A DNA stretch of 64,000 nt from UBA9300 sp964577305 (GTDB lineage Bacteria; Bacteroidota; Bacteroidia; Bacteroidales; VadinHA17), in NCBI GenBank assembly GCA_964577305.1, contig CAZNYS010000006.1:37009-101008 (forward strand), written 5' to 3'. How positions within the stretch are numbered: position 1 is the first letter of the stretch; each line of letters opens with the position of its first letter. Positions 16,870 through 26,146 of the stretch are shown one piece after another. Both the position numbers and the translations under genes were made by a program. The notes under the pieces were generated by a model, which was not told the origin of the DNA, did not search any database, and saw only the letters and a program-made list of their open reading frames with translations.

Positions 16870-18223
16870 AAGAGAGGCAACAATACAAAGGTTCTCTGAC
16901 CTGTTCAGGGATAACAGCAGCAGGATTGAAAAGAATTCTGCAGGCCTGATAAACAGTTTCCGGCAGGATGCTATGAGACAATTTACTGAACTGGGGATAC
17001 CCGACCGGAAGAATGAATCATATAGGTATACAAATCTGGAACCCTGGTTTAATGCAAACTATAAATCATACTTTGTCCCCGAGACAGGAGATTTTAAGGC
17101 TGCTGAAAACTTCAAGTGTGAGGTAACTGAGCTTGACAGCTACGACCTGGTACTGCTTAATGGCTTCGCCCCTAAATACAATGGAACACTGGCTGATTTA
17201 CCTACAGGGATATGGGTGGGTAGCCTGGCTGAAGCCGCAGAGAAATATCCCGGCATTGTGGGAAAACATTACGGTAAATACGCACATAACGGAAGAGACG
17301 GACTTATTCCCCTGAATACAGCTCTTGCCTCTGATGGAGTATTTGTATACGTGGAAAAAGGAGTTTCACTCCCAAAACCGATACAGATCATTAATCTTGT
17401 TCATTCAGACGGGGATATGTTTGTGCAACACCGTAACCTTATAGTTGTGGAAGACAATGCAGAGTTGCCAATGATAGTCTGCGACCATGCCCTGTCGCCA
17501 CAGAAATTCCTGACGAATGCAGTTACCGAGGTGTATGTGGGCGAAAATGCACATTTTGATATTCTGAGGGTTCAGAATGAACATAATAATGCTGCCAAAC
17601 TGACCCATACATTTATTCACCAGGAAAAGAACAGCTACGCTGTATCAAATAATATAACTCTTCATGGCGGACTGGTACGTAACAGCACCTACCACAGACT
17701 GAACGGGGAAGGAGCTGAATGTAATGCCTTTGGACTGTACCTGACCGACAGGTGGCAGCATATCGATAATTTTGTAAGTATTGATCATGCTTCCCCAAAC
17801 TGCATAAGCAACCAGCTTTTCAAGGGTGTGCTTGATGATTATGCCACCGGGGCCTTTAACGGACGCATACTGGTTAATAGAGGAGCACAAAAAACCCTTG
17901 CCTACCAGAAGAACAACACTATCCTTCTTACCGATGATGCAAAAATGGATACCAAACCACAATTGGAGATATATGCCGATGATGTAAAATGCAGTCATGG
18001 TGCTACTGTTGGACAGCTCGATGAGGATGCTATGTTCTACCTGCGCTCAAGAGGAATAAATAAGGATGAAGCCAGACTGATGCTTATGTTTGGCTTTGCC
18101 CATGAGGTAATAGAAAATATACGCACTGAAGCTTTGCGGGAGAGAATTGATGACCTGGTGCTTAAACGGTTAAGGGGTGAACTGAGCAGGTGTGCAACAT
18201 GTACTATTAATTGTGATAAATAA
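16862..18223 (+). CDS. sufD: Fe-S cluster assembly protein SufD
   Basis: SufD pairs with SufB in the SufBC2D scaffold. The 453-residue product has a helical N-terminus with IPDRKNESYRYTNLEP (about 42-57), the usual place for SufD substrate contacts. A beta helix and the C-terminal conserved segment KCSHGATVGQLDEDAMFYLRSRGI (about 375-400) follow; its His matches the conserved SufD residue near the nascent cluster. It ends RCATCTINC, a cysteine-rich tail. The start overlaps sufC; sufS follows after nine bases. Confidence 0.96.
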   Translation: MDKREATIQRFSDLFRDNSSRIEKNSAGLINSFRQDAMRQFTELGIPDRKNESYRYTNLEPWFNANYKSYFVPETGDFKAAENFKCEVTELDSYDLVLLNGFAPKYNGTLADLPTGIWVGSLAEAAEKYPGIVGKHYGKYAHNGRDGLIPLNTALASDGVFVYVEKGVSLPKPIQIINLVHSDGDMFVQHRNLIVVEDNAELPMIVCDHALSPQKFLTNAVTEVYVGENAHFDILRVQNEHNNAAKLTHTFIHQEKNSYAVSNNITLHGGLVRNSTYHRLNGEGAECNAFGLYLTDRWQHIDNFVSIDHASPNCISNQLFKGVLDDYATGAFNGRILVNRGAQKTLAYQKNNTILLTDDAKMDTKPQLEIYADDVKCSHGATVGQLDEDAMFYLRSRGINKDEARLMLMFGFAHEVIENIRTEALRERIDDLVLKRLRGELSRCATCTINCDK

Positions 18224-18232
18224 TACCCCCCT

Positions 18233-19450
18233 GTGTTCGATATAAACAAAATAAGATCCGATTTTCCCGTACTCGCCAATGAAGTATATGGTAAACCACT
18301 GGTATATTTTGATAATGGTGCTACAACTCAGAAACCTGAATCTGTAATAAATGCTGTAACTGAAGCCTATCGTACATATTACAGTAATATACACAGGGGA
18401 GTACATACGCTAAGCGACATATCGTCTGAAAAATATGAGTCGGCCCGCGAAAGAGTAAGGTCTTTTATTAATGCAGCTTCAAAGGAGGAGATTGTATTTA
18501 CTGCGGGTGCAACGGCATCAATAAACCTTGTTGCATTCTCATTCGGGGAACGATATATTAGAAGAGGTGATGAGGTCCTGATATCGGAACTGGAACATCA
18601 TGCCAATATTGTGCCATGGCAGATGATGTGTGAGCGAAAAAATGCTCACCTTAAGGTGATACCTGTTAATGATGACGGCTCATTAAGACTTGAAGAACTG
18701 GATAAGCTTATTACTGATAACACAAAGATAGTGGCTGTAACACAGGTGTCAAATGCCCTGGGTGTTATCATACCTGTAGAAAAAATTATTGAGAAAGCAC
18801 ATGAACATAATATCCCCGTGCTTGTCGATGGTGCACAGGGAATACAGCATGGACATGTTGATGTGCAGGAACTTGATTGTGACTTTTATGCTTTTTCGGG
18901 ACATAAAATCTACGGACCTACAGGTATAGGAGTACTTTATGGTAAAAGAAAATGGCTCATGGAACTGCCACCTTACCAGGGTGGTGGAGATATGGTCGAC
19001 CGTGTGAGCTTTGACAAAACCACATATAATAAACTGCCATTTAAGTTTGAAGCAGGGACTACAAACTTCGTCGGCGCAATAGGCATTGCCAAAGCCCTGG
19101 ATTATATTGAAGCTGTGGGTATGGCAGATATTATAAAGCATGAAAAAGAGTTGACAGAGTATTCAAACAGAAGGATGAAAGAGATAAGTGGGATTAAAAT
19201 ATACGGTAATACAAAAGAAAAAATATCCATATTGTCTTTCCTGATCGATAGGGTACACCAGTACGATGCAGGCATGATACTGGATAAGATGGGAATAGCC
19301 GTCAGGACAGGATCTCATTGCGCACAGCCCATTATGACGAGGTTTGGCATTGAAGGTACCATACGTGCCTCAATGTGTTTCTATAATACCAAAGAAGAAA
19401 TAGATATACTGATTAAGGGAATAGAAAAAGTGAAGATGATGATGTTATGA
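18233..19450 (+). CDS. sufS: Cysteine desulfurase SufS
   Basis: SufS takes sulfur from cysteine with pyridoxal phosphate and passes it as persulfide to SufE. The 405-residue group II desulfurase shows the PLP lysine at about 225 (AFSGHKIYGPTGIGVLYG) and the persulfide cysteine at about 363 (RTGSHCAQPIM). Translation starts at GTG 18233, which gives the standard MFDINKIRSDFP opening. The stop overlaps the sufE ATG by four bases (ATGA), so the enzyme and its sulfur acceptor are coupled. Confidence 0.97.
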   Translation: MFDINKIRSDFPVLANEVYGKPLVYFDNGATTQKPESVINAVTEAYRTYYSNIHRGVHTLSDISSEKYESARERVRSFINAASKEEIVFTAGATASINLVAFSFGERYIRRGDEVLISELEHHANIVPWQMMCERKNAHLKVIPVNDDGSLRLEELDKLITDNTKIVAVTQVSNALGVIIPVEKIIEKAHEHNIPVLVDGAQGIQHGHVDVQELDCDFYAFSGHKIYGPTGIGVLYGKRKWLMELPPYQGGGDMVDRVSFDKTTYNKLPFKFEAGTTNFVGAIGIAKALDYIEAVGMADIIKHEKELTEYSNRRMKEISGIKIYGNTKEKISILSFLIDRVHQYDAGMILDKMGIAVRTGSHCAQPIMTRFGIEGTIRASMCFYNTKEEIDILIKGIEKVKMMML

Positions 19451-19887
19451 GCTATCGTGATATGACAATTGAAGAAGTACAGAATGAAATTATTGAGGAA
19501 TTCTCCCTGTTTGATGACTGGATGGACAGGTATGACCACCTGATAGAAGAAGGGAAAGACCTTCCCGTAATAGAAGAGAAATATAAGAAGAATGAATACC
19601 TGATAGAGGGATGCCAGTCGAGGGTGTGGCTTTATCCTGAGTTTATTGATGGAAAGGTTCACTTCAAAGCCGATAGTGATGCAATTATTGTAAGGGGTAT
19701 AATAGCCATGTTAATTAAAGTGTTATCAGGAAGAACACCGGATGAAATAATTGACACTGATCTTTATTTTATAGGCAGGGTGGGCCTCAGACAGAACCTG
19801 TCGCCGACGAGGTCAAACGGTCTGCTGGCAATGTTAAAGCAGATGAAACTGTATGCAATAGCATATAAAGCAAAACAGAAAAGCTGA
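19447..19887 (+). CDS. sufE: Sulfur acceptor SufE
   Basis: SufE receives persulfide sulfur from SufS, boosts its activity and delivers sulfur to SufB. The 146-residue product has the acceptor Cys56 in EGCQSRVWL and the conserved stretch DSDAIIVRGIIAMLIKVLSGRTPDEI, plus GLRQNLSPTRSNGLLAMLK near the end. It overlaps sufS by four bases and is followed after seven bases by the DUF59 gene. Confidence 0.96.
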   Translation: MSYRDMTIEEVQNEIIEEFSLFDDWMDRYDHLIEEGKDLPVIEEKYKKNEYLIEGCQSRVWLYPEFIDGKVHFKADSDAIIVRGIIAMLIKVLSGRTPDEIIDTDLYFIGRVGLRQNLSPTRSNGLLAMLKQMKLYAIAYKAKQKS

Positions 19888-19894
19888 GAATATT

Positions 19895-20215
19895 ATGGAA
19901 AACAATGTATACATGGAAACGGAATCAAGAATCATATCTGTTTTGAAATCAGTTTATGATCCTGAAATACCGGTTAATATATATGACCTTGGCCTGGTAT
20001 ACGATATCAGCCTTGATGAAGAGAATGTAGCGAACATTACAATGACACTTACAGCTCCAAACTGCCCCATGGCAGATATGATAGTTGAAGAGGTGAAGTA
20101 CAAGGTGGCAGGTACCAGGGGGGTAAAAGACTGTCATCTAACCCTTACCTTTGATCCACCCTGGGATAAAAGTATGATGACCGACGAGGCAAAGCTTGAA
20201 CTGGGGTTTCTCTAG
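19895..20215 (+). CDS. DUF59/MIP18 family Fe-S assembly protein (SufT-like)
   Basis: The 106-residue protein is a single DUF59 domain: VYDPEIPVNIYDLGLVYDIS (about 19-38) with the conserved Asp-Pro-Glu, then TLTAPNCPMADMI with the family cysteine (about 57), and LTFDPPWDKSMMT. Such proteins help mature Fe-S proteins and are often the last suf gene in Bacteroidota. It sits between sufE and queG, whose product needs two 4Fe-4S clusters. Its stop codon lies two bases before the queG ATG. Confidence 0.92.
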   Translation: MENNVYMETESRIISVLKSVYDPEIPVNIYDLGLVYDISLDEENVANITMTLTAPNCPMADMIVEEVKYKVAGTRGVKDCHLTLTFDPPWDKSMMTDEAKLELGFL

Positions 20216-20219
20216 GGAT

Positions 20220-21128
20220 ATGAGCGATGAGATAAAAAACAAAGCATTTAAACTGGGTTTTGATCTGTGCGGTATAGCCCGGGCAAGACCGCTGGATGAA
20301 TGCAGGGATAAACTGGACAACTGGATTAATAATGGTTTGCATGCTGGCATGTCTTATATGGAACGCAACCGTGAAAAAAGGATTAATCCCGCATTGCTGG
20401 TTGATGATGCCCGTTCGGTTATTGTTGCCGGCATGAATTACTTTCGTGAATATAAACCCGGCGATAATCAACCAGTATTTGCCAGGTATGCACTTGGACA
20501 GGATTATCACCAGGTATTGAAAGACAGGTTATATATATTATTGGATTTTATCAGGGAGAGGAAACCCGGTACAGAAGGTAGAGTATTTGTTGATACTGCC
20601 CCGGTGCTGGAAAGGGCATGGGCGGTTGAAGCAGGCCTGGGATGGACCGGGAAGAACAGTATGCTGATAAATAAGGAAACAGGCTCTTTTCTCTTCCTTG
20701 GAGTGTTGATCATAAATACAGAGCTGGATTATGATAAACCCGCCCCGAGTGATTATTGCGGTACATGCAGGAAATGTATTGAGGCCTGCCCGACAGCAGC
20801 TATAACGGAAGACCGAATGATCAATTCCAATAAATGTCTTTCTTACATGAGTATAGAACATAAAGGCGAACTGCCCCATGAATATGCAAAGCATTCTGGC
20901 AGGAGGATCTTTGGCTGTGATATTTGCCAGGAAGTGTGTCCATGGAATACAAAAGTAAAAGAAACCACTATTAAGGAATTCAAACCTCTGCCCGAAATAT
21001 TGAATTATATCACAGAACAGTGGAAAAGTATAACGAAGGAGGAATTTAACAGGGTTTTTAAGGACAGTGCAGTATTGAGAACGGGCTATGAGGGTTTCAT
21101 GAGAAACATAAAATCAGGCAGAGGCTAG
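20220..21128 (+). CDS. queG: Epoxyqueuosine reductase
   Basis: QueG reduces epoxyqueuosine to queuosine in tRNA, the last step of that pathway, using cobalamin and two 4Fe-4S clusters. The 302-residue product has the N-terminal cobalamin-binding region (GIARARPLDE) and the conserved RYALGQDYHQVLKDRL and DTAPVLERAWA segments. Two cluster motifs follow: CGTCRKCIEACPT (about 180-192) and CDICQEVCPW. The C-terminal helical extension of longer homologues is short here, as is common in this phylum. The ATG at 20220 is chosen because an upstream in-frame TTG lies inside the previous gene. Its stop codon falls within a repeat. Confidence 0.95.
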   Translation: MSDEIKNKAFKLGFDLCGIARARPLDECRDKLDNWINNGLHAGMSYMERNREKRINPALLVDDARSVIVAGMNYFREYKPGDNQPVFARYALGQDYHQVLKDRLYILLDFIRERKPGTEGRVFVDTAPVLERAWAVEAGLGWTGKNSMLINKETGSFLFLGVLIINTELDYDKPAPSDYCGTCRKCIEACPTAAITEDRMINSNKCLSYMSIEHKGELPHEYAKHSGRRIFGCDICQEVCPWNTKVKETTIKEFKPLPEILNYITEQWKSITKEEFNRVFKDSAVLRTGYEGFMRNIKSGRG

Positions 21129-21177
21129 GGCTGAGGCTAAGGTAGAGACGCCCATCTTGGGCGTCCCAAGAATTGGG
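21117..21177. repeat. GAGGCTA word repeat followed by GTAGAGACGC hairpin
   Basis: GAGGCTAGGGCTGAGGCTAAGG begins inside the last codons of queG and supplies its TAG stop. GTAGAGACGC follows at 21142-21151, within which the hairpin GACGCCCA-TCT-TGGGCGTC (21147-21165, eight pairs) starts. A second small stem CCCAA-GAA-TTGGG lies at 21165-21177. Together they may end the suf-queG transcript, although no T-run follows. Confidence 0.6.
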
Positions 21178-21201
21178 ATAAAAGTTGTAACTTGGATACA
21201 A

Positions 21202-22221
21202 ATGTTAAATCTGATGCAAAAATTAATTCTCCTCATTTCCCTTTCTGTTTACCTGCTAAGCGGATGTACACAGGACCGTTATCAGTTTAATCTTGAAAAT
21301 ATCAGTTCAGAAAATCTCAAATTATCTCCGGAGTATTATACTGATAATCCCGATTTACATTCCCCGGCATTATCGGAGACAGGCCGGGAACTGGTATTGT
21401 TAAAAGTTGACAGCAACCGTTATACATGGGTTGATGCTACTGTTGAGAACGGAGAGCCATTCGATTACAAAAGAAATTTATATGGCAAGGGGAACCAGCT
21501 AATGGCCGATGAGGAAAATTTTCCCGGCCTTGCACGTACGGGGATCCACTCTGAAAAGGAATTACGCAACACAAAAAGCATAACCGGACGTTCAGTATCA
21601 CAGATTACTGTTGATGGAAGACCATGGGGCTCATCCGGTGTGGGATTTATGGGTGATGATGAAACCATCATGTCAGTGATCCGGGCCGATAATAATACAG
21701 TGTGGAGCCTTGGCCTCACACATGCCGACATGGCAAGGCCATTATTCCACCTCTGGAATATATCGAGGGAATTTGAGAATTACAGTACTGATACGGTAAC
21801 AGGCGATCAGTTACAGATGGCTGCCCTGCTATATAACGGTAACGAGGTAAAGGTTGAAATTACCGGCAGCCGGGGCTGGCAGGAATCAATTTTCAATGAT
21901 GAGATCCTGGGTTCAGGACATATCGAAATTTGGAGAGAAATAAATAGGGGAGAACATGAGTTTCTAAAGGTGCATTACGGTCACCTCTCACAGGAACAGT
22001 TAAAGGAACTGCAGAATATGCTGTTCTATATACATACCGGCGTGATGGTATTCTTTTATATAAACCGTTACGGGTTCTATGAGGGACATACCGAATACCG
22101 GGTGGATCCCGTGACTGTTTCACTGGTGTTTGGACTGAGATCACTTGAAGACGTCCATAGGGCAACCGGCGGTGATCTCTACCGCTATTTTATCACACAC
22201 TTTACCAAAAACCCCGAGTAA
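21202..22221 (+). CDS. Putative lipoprotein of unknown function
   Basis: I do not recognise the family. The 339-residue product starts with a hydrophobic stretch and a lipobox (LLSGC, Cys about 22), so it should be lipid-anchored. The body is a mixed alpha/beta sequence rich in aromatic residues, with no repeats or membrane segments that I can see; it contains SWGLTHADMARPLFHLW-like helices near 175 and FYINRYGFYEGHTEYRVDP near 290. The ATG at 21202 is chosen because it places the signal peptide at the N-terminus; an upstream frame from 21157 runs through the repeat. The HEAT-repeat gene starts two bases after its stop, so the two are probably co-expressed. Confidence 0.7.
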   Translation: MLNLMQKLILLISLSVYLLSGCTQDRYQFNLENISSENLKLSPEYYTDNPDLHSPALSETGRELVLLKVDSNRYTWVDATVENGEPFDYKRNLYGKGNQLMADEENFPGLARTGIHSEKELRNTKSITGRSVSQITVDGRPWGSSGVGFMGDDETIMSVIRADNNTVWSLGLTHADMARPLFHLWNISREFENYSTDTVTGDQLQMAALLYNGNEVKVEITGSRGWQESIFNDEILGSGHIEIWREINRGEHEFLKVHYGHLSQEQLKELQNMLFYIHTGVMVFFYINRYGFYEGHTEYRVDPVTVSLVFGLRSLEDVHRATGGDLYRYFITHFTKNPE

Positions 22222-22222
22222 G

Positions 22223-23146
22223 ATGAAATTAATATCCAAGCTCATAATTATAGTCTGTATGATCATGACCTTAAATGATGCTGCGGCCCAGGATCAGCAG
22301 ACCAGGATTGACTCACTGGTAAACCTTTTAAAAACTGCAGGAAGGGAATGGAATGATTATTCAAAGCCGCTGATATCCATTGGTGAACCGGCAGTACCTG
22401 CACTTATCAAAGTTGTAAAAGACAGGAACCTGAGTCAGTGGATCCGGAGAATCTCAGTTATGACACTAAATAGCATCCATTCATCACAATGGGTAAAGCC
22501 AGCTCTGTCCATACTGTTTGACAGGGATGAAGACCCGGTGCTTCGTAACCATGTTACAGCAGGGCTGAGAGGATTTGACCTCTCTAAGGAAAAAGAGGAT
22601 TTATGGGAGGTGTACCTGGAGGTTACGAATGAGTCTTATAAGTCAAATCTGGCCAATTTACTTTTAACAGCAGATACGTCAATGGCATATAAGGCATTTA
22701 ATGAGTTATACACTACCTGCGATGGTCATATACAGCAATTGGCATTGCTGAATTTAGTCAGAATACGCCCTGAAGAATCTTCATCCTGGTTTATAAAAGG
22801 CATACAGGTGGATGATTGGATGACTGCTAACCTTGCAATGGACAGCCTGGTAACATCAATTTATTTTATAGCGGATGATTTAATTTCAGTGTATCACGAA
22901 CCCGGTGTCCGCGAAGAGGTTCAATGGCGTATTATTTTTGTTTTCGGTCATAGGAAGGAACCCGAATCTCTTCCAATGCTGGTTGAAGCACTTCAGGAGG
23001 AAAGCTGGCTCATCCATACGGAAGCTGCAGAGGATTTATGCCGTTTTGATCCTGAACAGGTAATTCCGGAGATGAAAGCACTGAAAAATGATACCAGACC
23101 GTATATCCGCAATAATTCCAGGTGGGTAATTCACCAGATGAAGTAG
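22223..23146 (+). CDS. Exported HEAT-repeat protein
   Basis: The 307-residue product has a signal peptide (MKLISKLIIIVCMIMTLNDAAAQ) followed by helical HEAT-like repeats such as SIGEPAVPALIKVVKDRNLSQWIRR (about 50-75), PALSILFDRDEDPVLRNHVTAGLRG, and ESLPMLVEALQEESWLIHTEAAEDL near the end. Such scaffolds bind other proteins; the partner is unknown. The stop codon TAG lies in a GTAGAGACGC repeat. It is preceded at one base by the lipoprotein gene at 21202. Confidence 0.8.
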   Translation: MKLISKLIIIVCMIMTLNDAAAQDQQTRIDSLVNLLKTAGREWNDYSKPLISIGEPAVPALIKVVKDRNLSQWIRRISVMTLNSIHSSQWVKPALSILFDRDEDPVLRNHVTAGLRGFDLSKEKEDLWEVYLEVTNESYKSNLANLLLTADTSMAYKAFNELYTTCDGHIQQLALLNLVRIRPEESSSWFIKGIQVDDWMTANLAMDSLVTSIYFIADDLISVYHEPGVREEVQWRIIFVFGHRKEPESLPMLVEALQEESWLIHTEAAEDLCRFDPEQVIPEMKALKNDTRPYIRNNSRWVIHQMK

Positions 23147-23162
23147 AGACGCAAGATTTTGC
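23143..23162. repeat. GTAGAGACGC element with GCAA-GATT-TTGC hairpin
   Basis: The ten bases GTAGAGACGC are identical to those at 21142 and again run into a short hairpin starting with GC, here GCAAGATTTTGC. The TAG is the stop codon of the HEAT-repeat gene. Confidence 0.55.
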
Positions 23163-23175
23163 AAATAATTATGTC

Positions 23176-24348
23176 ATGAAAAACACGATTATTATAATTA
23201 CAATTCTTACCTTACTATTTATAGGCTGTAAAAACAATGCTTCCAGCCAGTACAATTCCTTACCTCCAGAAAATATGAATGACGGACTGAATGTTGGTAC
23301 TTTGAATGAAGTGAACATTAATCCGAAGTTGATTGAGATAGCTGTGAATAAAATATCCAGGGGCAAATATAAAGAGGTGCATTCGATACTGATTTTCAGG
23401 GACAACAAGCTTGTATTGGAAGAATATTTCCAGGGACATAAATATCAATGGGATGCACCTTCCCACTATGGTGAACTGGTAACTTGGGACAGGTCTATGA
23501 TGCATTGTATTCATTCTGTTACCAAGAGTTTTACTTCAATATGTATCGGGATTGCAATAGATAAGGGTTTTATTAAGAGTGTTCATCAGTCAATATTTGA
23601 TTACCTGCCTGAATATCAGCATTATAAGGTTGGAGGTAAAGAAAATATCACCATCGAGCACCTGCTTACAATGACCTCGGGGCTGCAGTGGGATGAGTGG
23701 AATGCCCCTTTGAGCAGTCCTGAAAACGACCAGATAGGGATCTGGTTTTCCGATGAAGGTCCGATTGATTTTATACTCGAAAGGCCATTGATTTATGAAC
23801 CGGGAACACACTTTACTTATTCAGGCGGCAGCATGGAAGTGCTGGGTGAAATTCTGGAAAATGCCACAGGTATGAAAATAGATAAATTCTCTGAAAAATA
23901 TATGTTTGAACCACTTGGGATTAACTCATTTGACTGGTGGCTGGTGTTTAGTTCCGGTGAGATTCATGCAGCCGGTGGTCTAAAACTAACGCCCAGAGAC
24001 ATGCTTAAGGTAGGAGTGACTTTTCTTAATGAGGGTATATGGAACGGAACACGTATTATTTCGGAGGAATGGGTTGCGGAAAGCGCTGAAACATATGCAG
24101 GAAATAAGGGGATAAAAATTCCGGGCGAAGACATCGGTAAGGTGGGTTATGCTTATACCTGGTGGACGGAAGAAATTCAGCATCGGGGGGAGAAAATAAA
24201 TATGTTCTCGGCAAATGGCTGGGGAGGACAAAAGATTATAGTCATCCCTGAACTGAATACAGCAATTGTTTTCACCGGTGGCAATTATATTTCCAGGGTA
24301 AAGCAGTTTAAGATTCTTGAAAATTATGTTATACCCGCAATCGAATAA
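23176..24348 (+). CDS. Serine hydrolase, class C beta-lactamase fold, lipoprotein
   Basis: The 390-residue product carries a signal peptide with lipobox (LFIGC, Cys about 14). A penicillin-binding-protein-like serine hydrolase domain follows, with the nucleophile motif Ser114-Val-Thr-Lys117 (HSVTKSFTSICIG), a Tyr motif YSGGS near 215 and HAAGGLKLTPRDM near 255. Related enzymes are beta-lactamases, D-amino acid peptidases or esterases, and the sequence does not decide among them. The ATG at 23176 gives a proper signal peptide; earlier in-frame codons overlap the previous gene. No partner gene is evident. Confidence 0.85.
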   Translation: MKNTIIIITILTLLFIGCKNNASSQYNSLPPENMNDGLNVGTLNEVNINPKLIEIAVNKISRGKYKEVHSILIFRDNKLVLEEYFQGHKYQWDAPSHYGELVTWDRSMMHCIHSVTKSFTSICIGIAIDKGFIKSVHQSIFDYLPEYQHYKVGGKENITIEHLLTMTSGLQWDEWNAPLSSPENDQIGIWFSDEGPIDFILERPLIYEPGTHFTYSGGSMEVLGEILENATGMKIDKFSEKYMFEPLGINSFDWWLVFSSGEIHAAGGLKLTPRDMLKVGVTFLNEGIWNGTRIISEEWVAESAETYAGNKGIKIPGEDIGKVGYAYTWWTEEIQHRGEKINMFSANGWGGQKIIVIPELNTAIVFTGGNYISRVKQFKILENYVIPAIE

Positions 24349-24371
24349 TATAAACTCAAAACTAAATTATC

Positions 24372-25244
24372 ATGAAAAAACAACTTCCAGTAATTGCTTT
24401 ATTGATGCTCGCTTTAATTTCATGCGACTCAAGTAAATCTGTATCTAAAGATCTAATAACAGGATTAACCACGAGGGGCGATGGATTATCATGTGAGAAA
24501 GTATATTTATCAGATGGTGAACAAGAGATTAACAGGAATACATTCATTTATGGAGAAAATATTTATGTGAATTTTGAAAACATTGAAGGCTTTATTAAAT
24601 ATGATGGATATGCATTTCCTGGTATGCTATTATCGGTGATTAATCCAGCAGGGGATACAGTAATGAACTACCCTGATTTATATGCTGACTATCCAGATGG
24701 TATTAACATTTCACCCTTGCTTTTGCAAGCTAATGTAACAGTCGCTGATCCCATACACTCAGAGAGTAAATACGCACTTTATATTAATATCTGGGATAAA
24801 AATGGAGAAGGAACATTTAAGGCTACAATGGATTTTAATGTTACCCCTAATAACCAGATTAAGATCGAAAGCAATAATCTGTCATACGATGAGATATTTC
24901 TATTTTCACGAAAAAGGAATATTACAATTACTGAAAATGAGGCAAATTTCGATGAGGATATATATATGATATTTGAAGGCCTGAGTGGTTTTATGGAAGA
25001 GGCCGGGAAAGGATTCTTGGGACTCAATATGAAAGTGACGGATTCTGAAGGTGAGATCCTTATAAATGAGGAAGATTTAATTGGCGATTCAAGCCTGGAA
25101 TTATCTGAAATAAACCAGCAGATAGCTCCCAACTTTATAATTAGAGATACAAGTATAAGTAGTCCGGTTACCTGTGAAATAGTAATCTGGGACAAAAAAA
25201 GTGATAGGAATATTAAAGCATCAGCAAGTCTGAATCTGAAATAA
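24372..25244 (+). CDS. Putative lipoprotein with an internal duplication
   Basis: No family is recognised. The 290-residue product has a lipobox (LISC, Cys about 18) with Asp-Ser after it. Two halves look alike. The first contains IYVNFENIEGF, then ADPIHSESKYALYINIWDKNGEGTFKATMDFNV; the second contains IYMIFEGLSGF, then SISSPVTCEIVIWDKKSDRNIKASASLNL. That suggests two copies of a beta-sandwich-like domain of about 130 residues. The gene is flanked by short gaps (24 and 14 bases), in line with the preceding hydrolase and following methyltransferase. Confidence 0.7.
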   Translation: MKKQLPVIALLMLALISCDSSKSVSKDLITGLTTRGDGLSCEKVYLSDGEQEINRNTFIYGENIYVNFENIEGFIKYDGYAFPGMLLSVINPAGDTVMNYPDLYADYPDGINISPLLLQANVTVADPIHSESKYALYINIWDKNGEGTFKATMDFNVTPNNQIKIESNNLSYDEIFLFSRKRNITITENEANFDEDIYMIFEGLSGFMEEAGKGFLGLNMKVTDSEGEILINEEDLIGDSSLELSEINQQIAPNFIIRDTSISSPVTCEIVIWDKKSDRNIKASASLNLK

Positions 25245-25258
25245 CCTGGAATAATTAA

Positions 25259-26059
25259 ATGGAAATATCAGTTTATAAATGCCTTAATGAATTCAGGCAA
25301 CCATTACTTGATTCTATCATTAAGTCATTAGATATACCTCTCGAAAGCAAAGGGATGGATGCCGGATGCGGAATTGGATTTATTACTGACATGCTTGCTC
25401 AAAGAATTGGAGAAAAAGGATCTGTAACGGGACTTGATTTATCTAAGGAATTGATTAATTATGCCAGAAACAATAATCAAAGACCAGGTATTCATTTCAT
25501 AGAAGGGGATATAAATAAAATGCTGTTTGAGGACAATTCATTTGACTGGATCTGGAGTATGGATACTGTATGGCCCGGACCCATGGAATTTGGTTGTCCT
25601 GCAGAAGACCCTTTCAATATAATTAAAGAGTTATATCGCGTAATTAAGCCAGGTGGATTTGTTTATCTTTTATACTGGTCTTCACAAAAGTTACTGGCAG
25701 GCTATCCTTTTCTTGAAGCAGGGCTTAATACTACAAAATCAGCTACAGCTCCATTCATTGAAGGAATGGATCCTGGCAATCATATTATGAATGCAAGAAA
25801 ATGGCTGCTGGAAGCTGGCTTTAATGATATTTCAGCTAGAACTTATGCGGGAGATATTAATGCTCCGCTCAGCGAAAATGACAGTAATGCATTAAATATT
25901 TTAATACAGATGCTATGGGAAAGTCCCAAGTCTGAAACCGAAAATGCCTATCTGAAAAACTTACAAAGTTTATACAATCCGGATTCAGGTAAGTATATTT
26001 TTGATACCCAACATTATTATGGGTTTTACACCTATTCATTATTCGAAGGTTGTAAGTAA
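25259..26059 (+). CDS. Class I SAM-dependent methyltransferase
   Basis: The 266-residue cytosolic enzyme shows methyltransferase motif I at about 34-44 (GMDAGCGIGFI), the acidic post-I loop GSVTGLDLSKELINYARNN, a motif II region EGDINKMLFEDNSFDWIWSMD (about 82-102) and post-motif ELYRVIKPGGFVYLLYW. It belongs to the UbiE/Methyltransf_11-like group; the substrate is not evident. It lies 14 bases after the duplicated lipoprotein gene. No quinone-synthesis genes are nearby, so a menaquinone role is not supported. Confidence 0.85.
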   Translation: MEISVYKCLNEFRQPLLDSIIKSLDIPLESKGMDAGCGIGFITDMLAQRIGEKGSVTGLDLSKELINYARNNNQRPGIHFIEGDINKMLFEDNSFDWIWSMDTVWPGPMEFGCPAEDPFNIIKELYRVIKPGGFVYLLYWSSQKLLAGYPFLEAGLNTTKSATAPFIEGMDPGNHIMNARKWLLEAGFNDISARTYAGDINAPLSENDSNALNILIQMLWESPKSETENAYLKNLQSLYNPDSGKYIFDTQHYYGFYTYSLFEGCK

Positions 26060-26146
26060 TTTTACCGGATATTTCATATTTAAACTATATAAAAATAATT
26101 CGTGGTTAATAATATCTTGATGGATACTTTCGTAATACAGGGAAGA

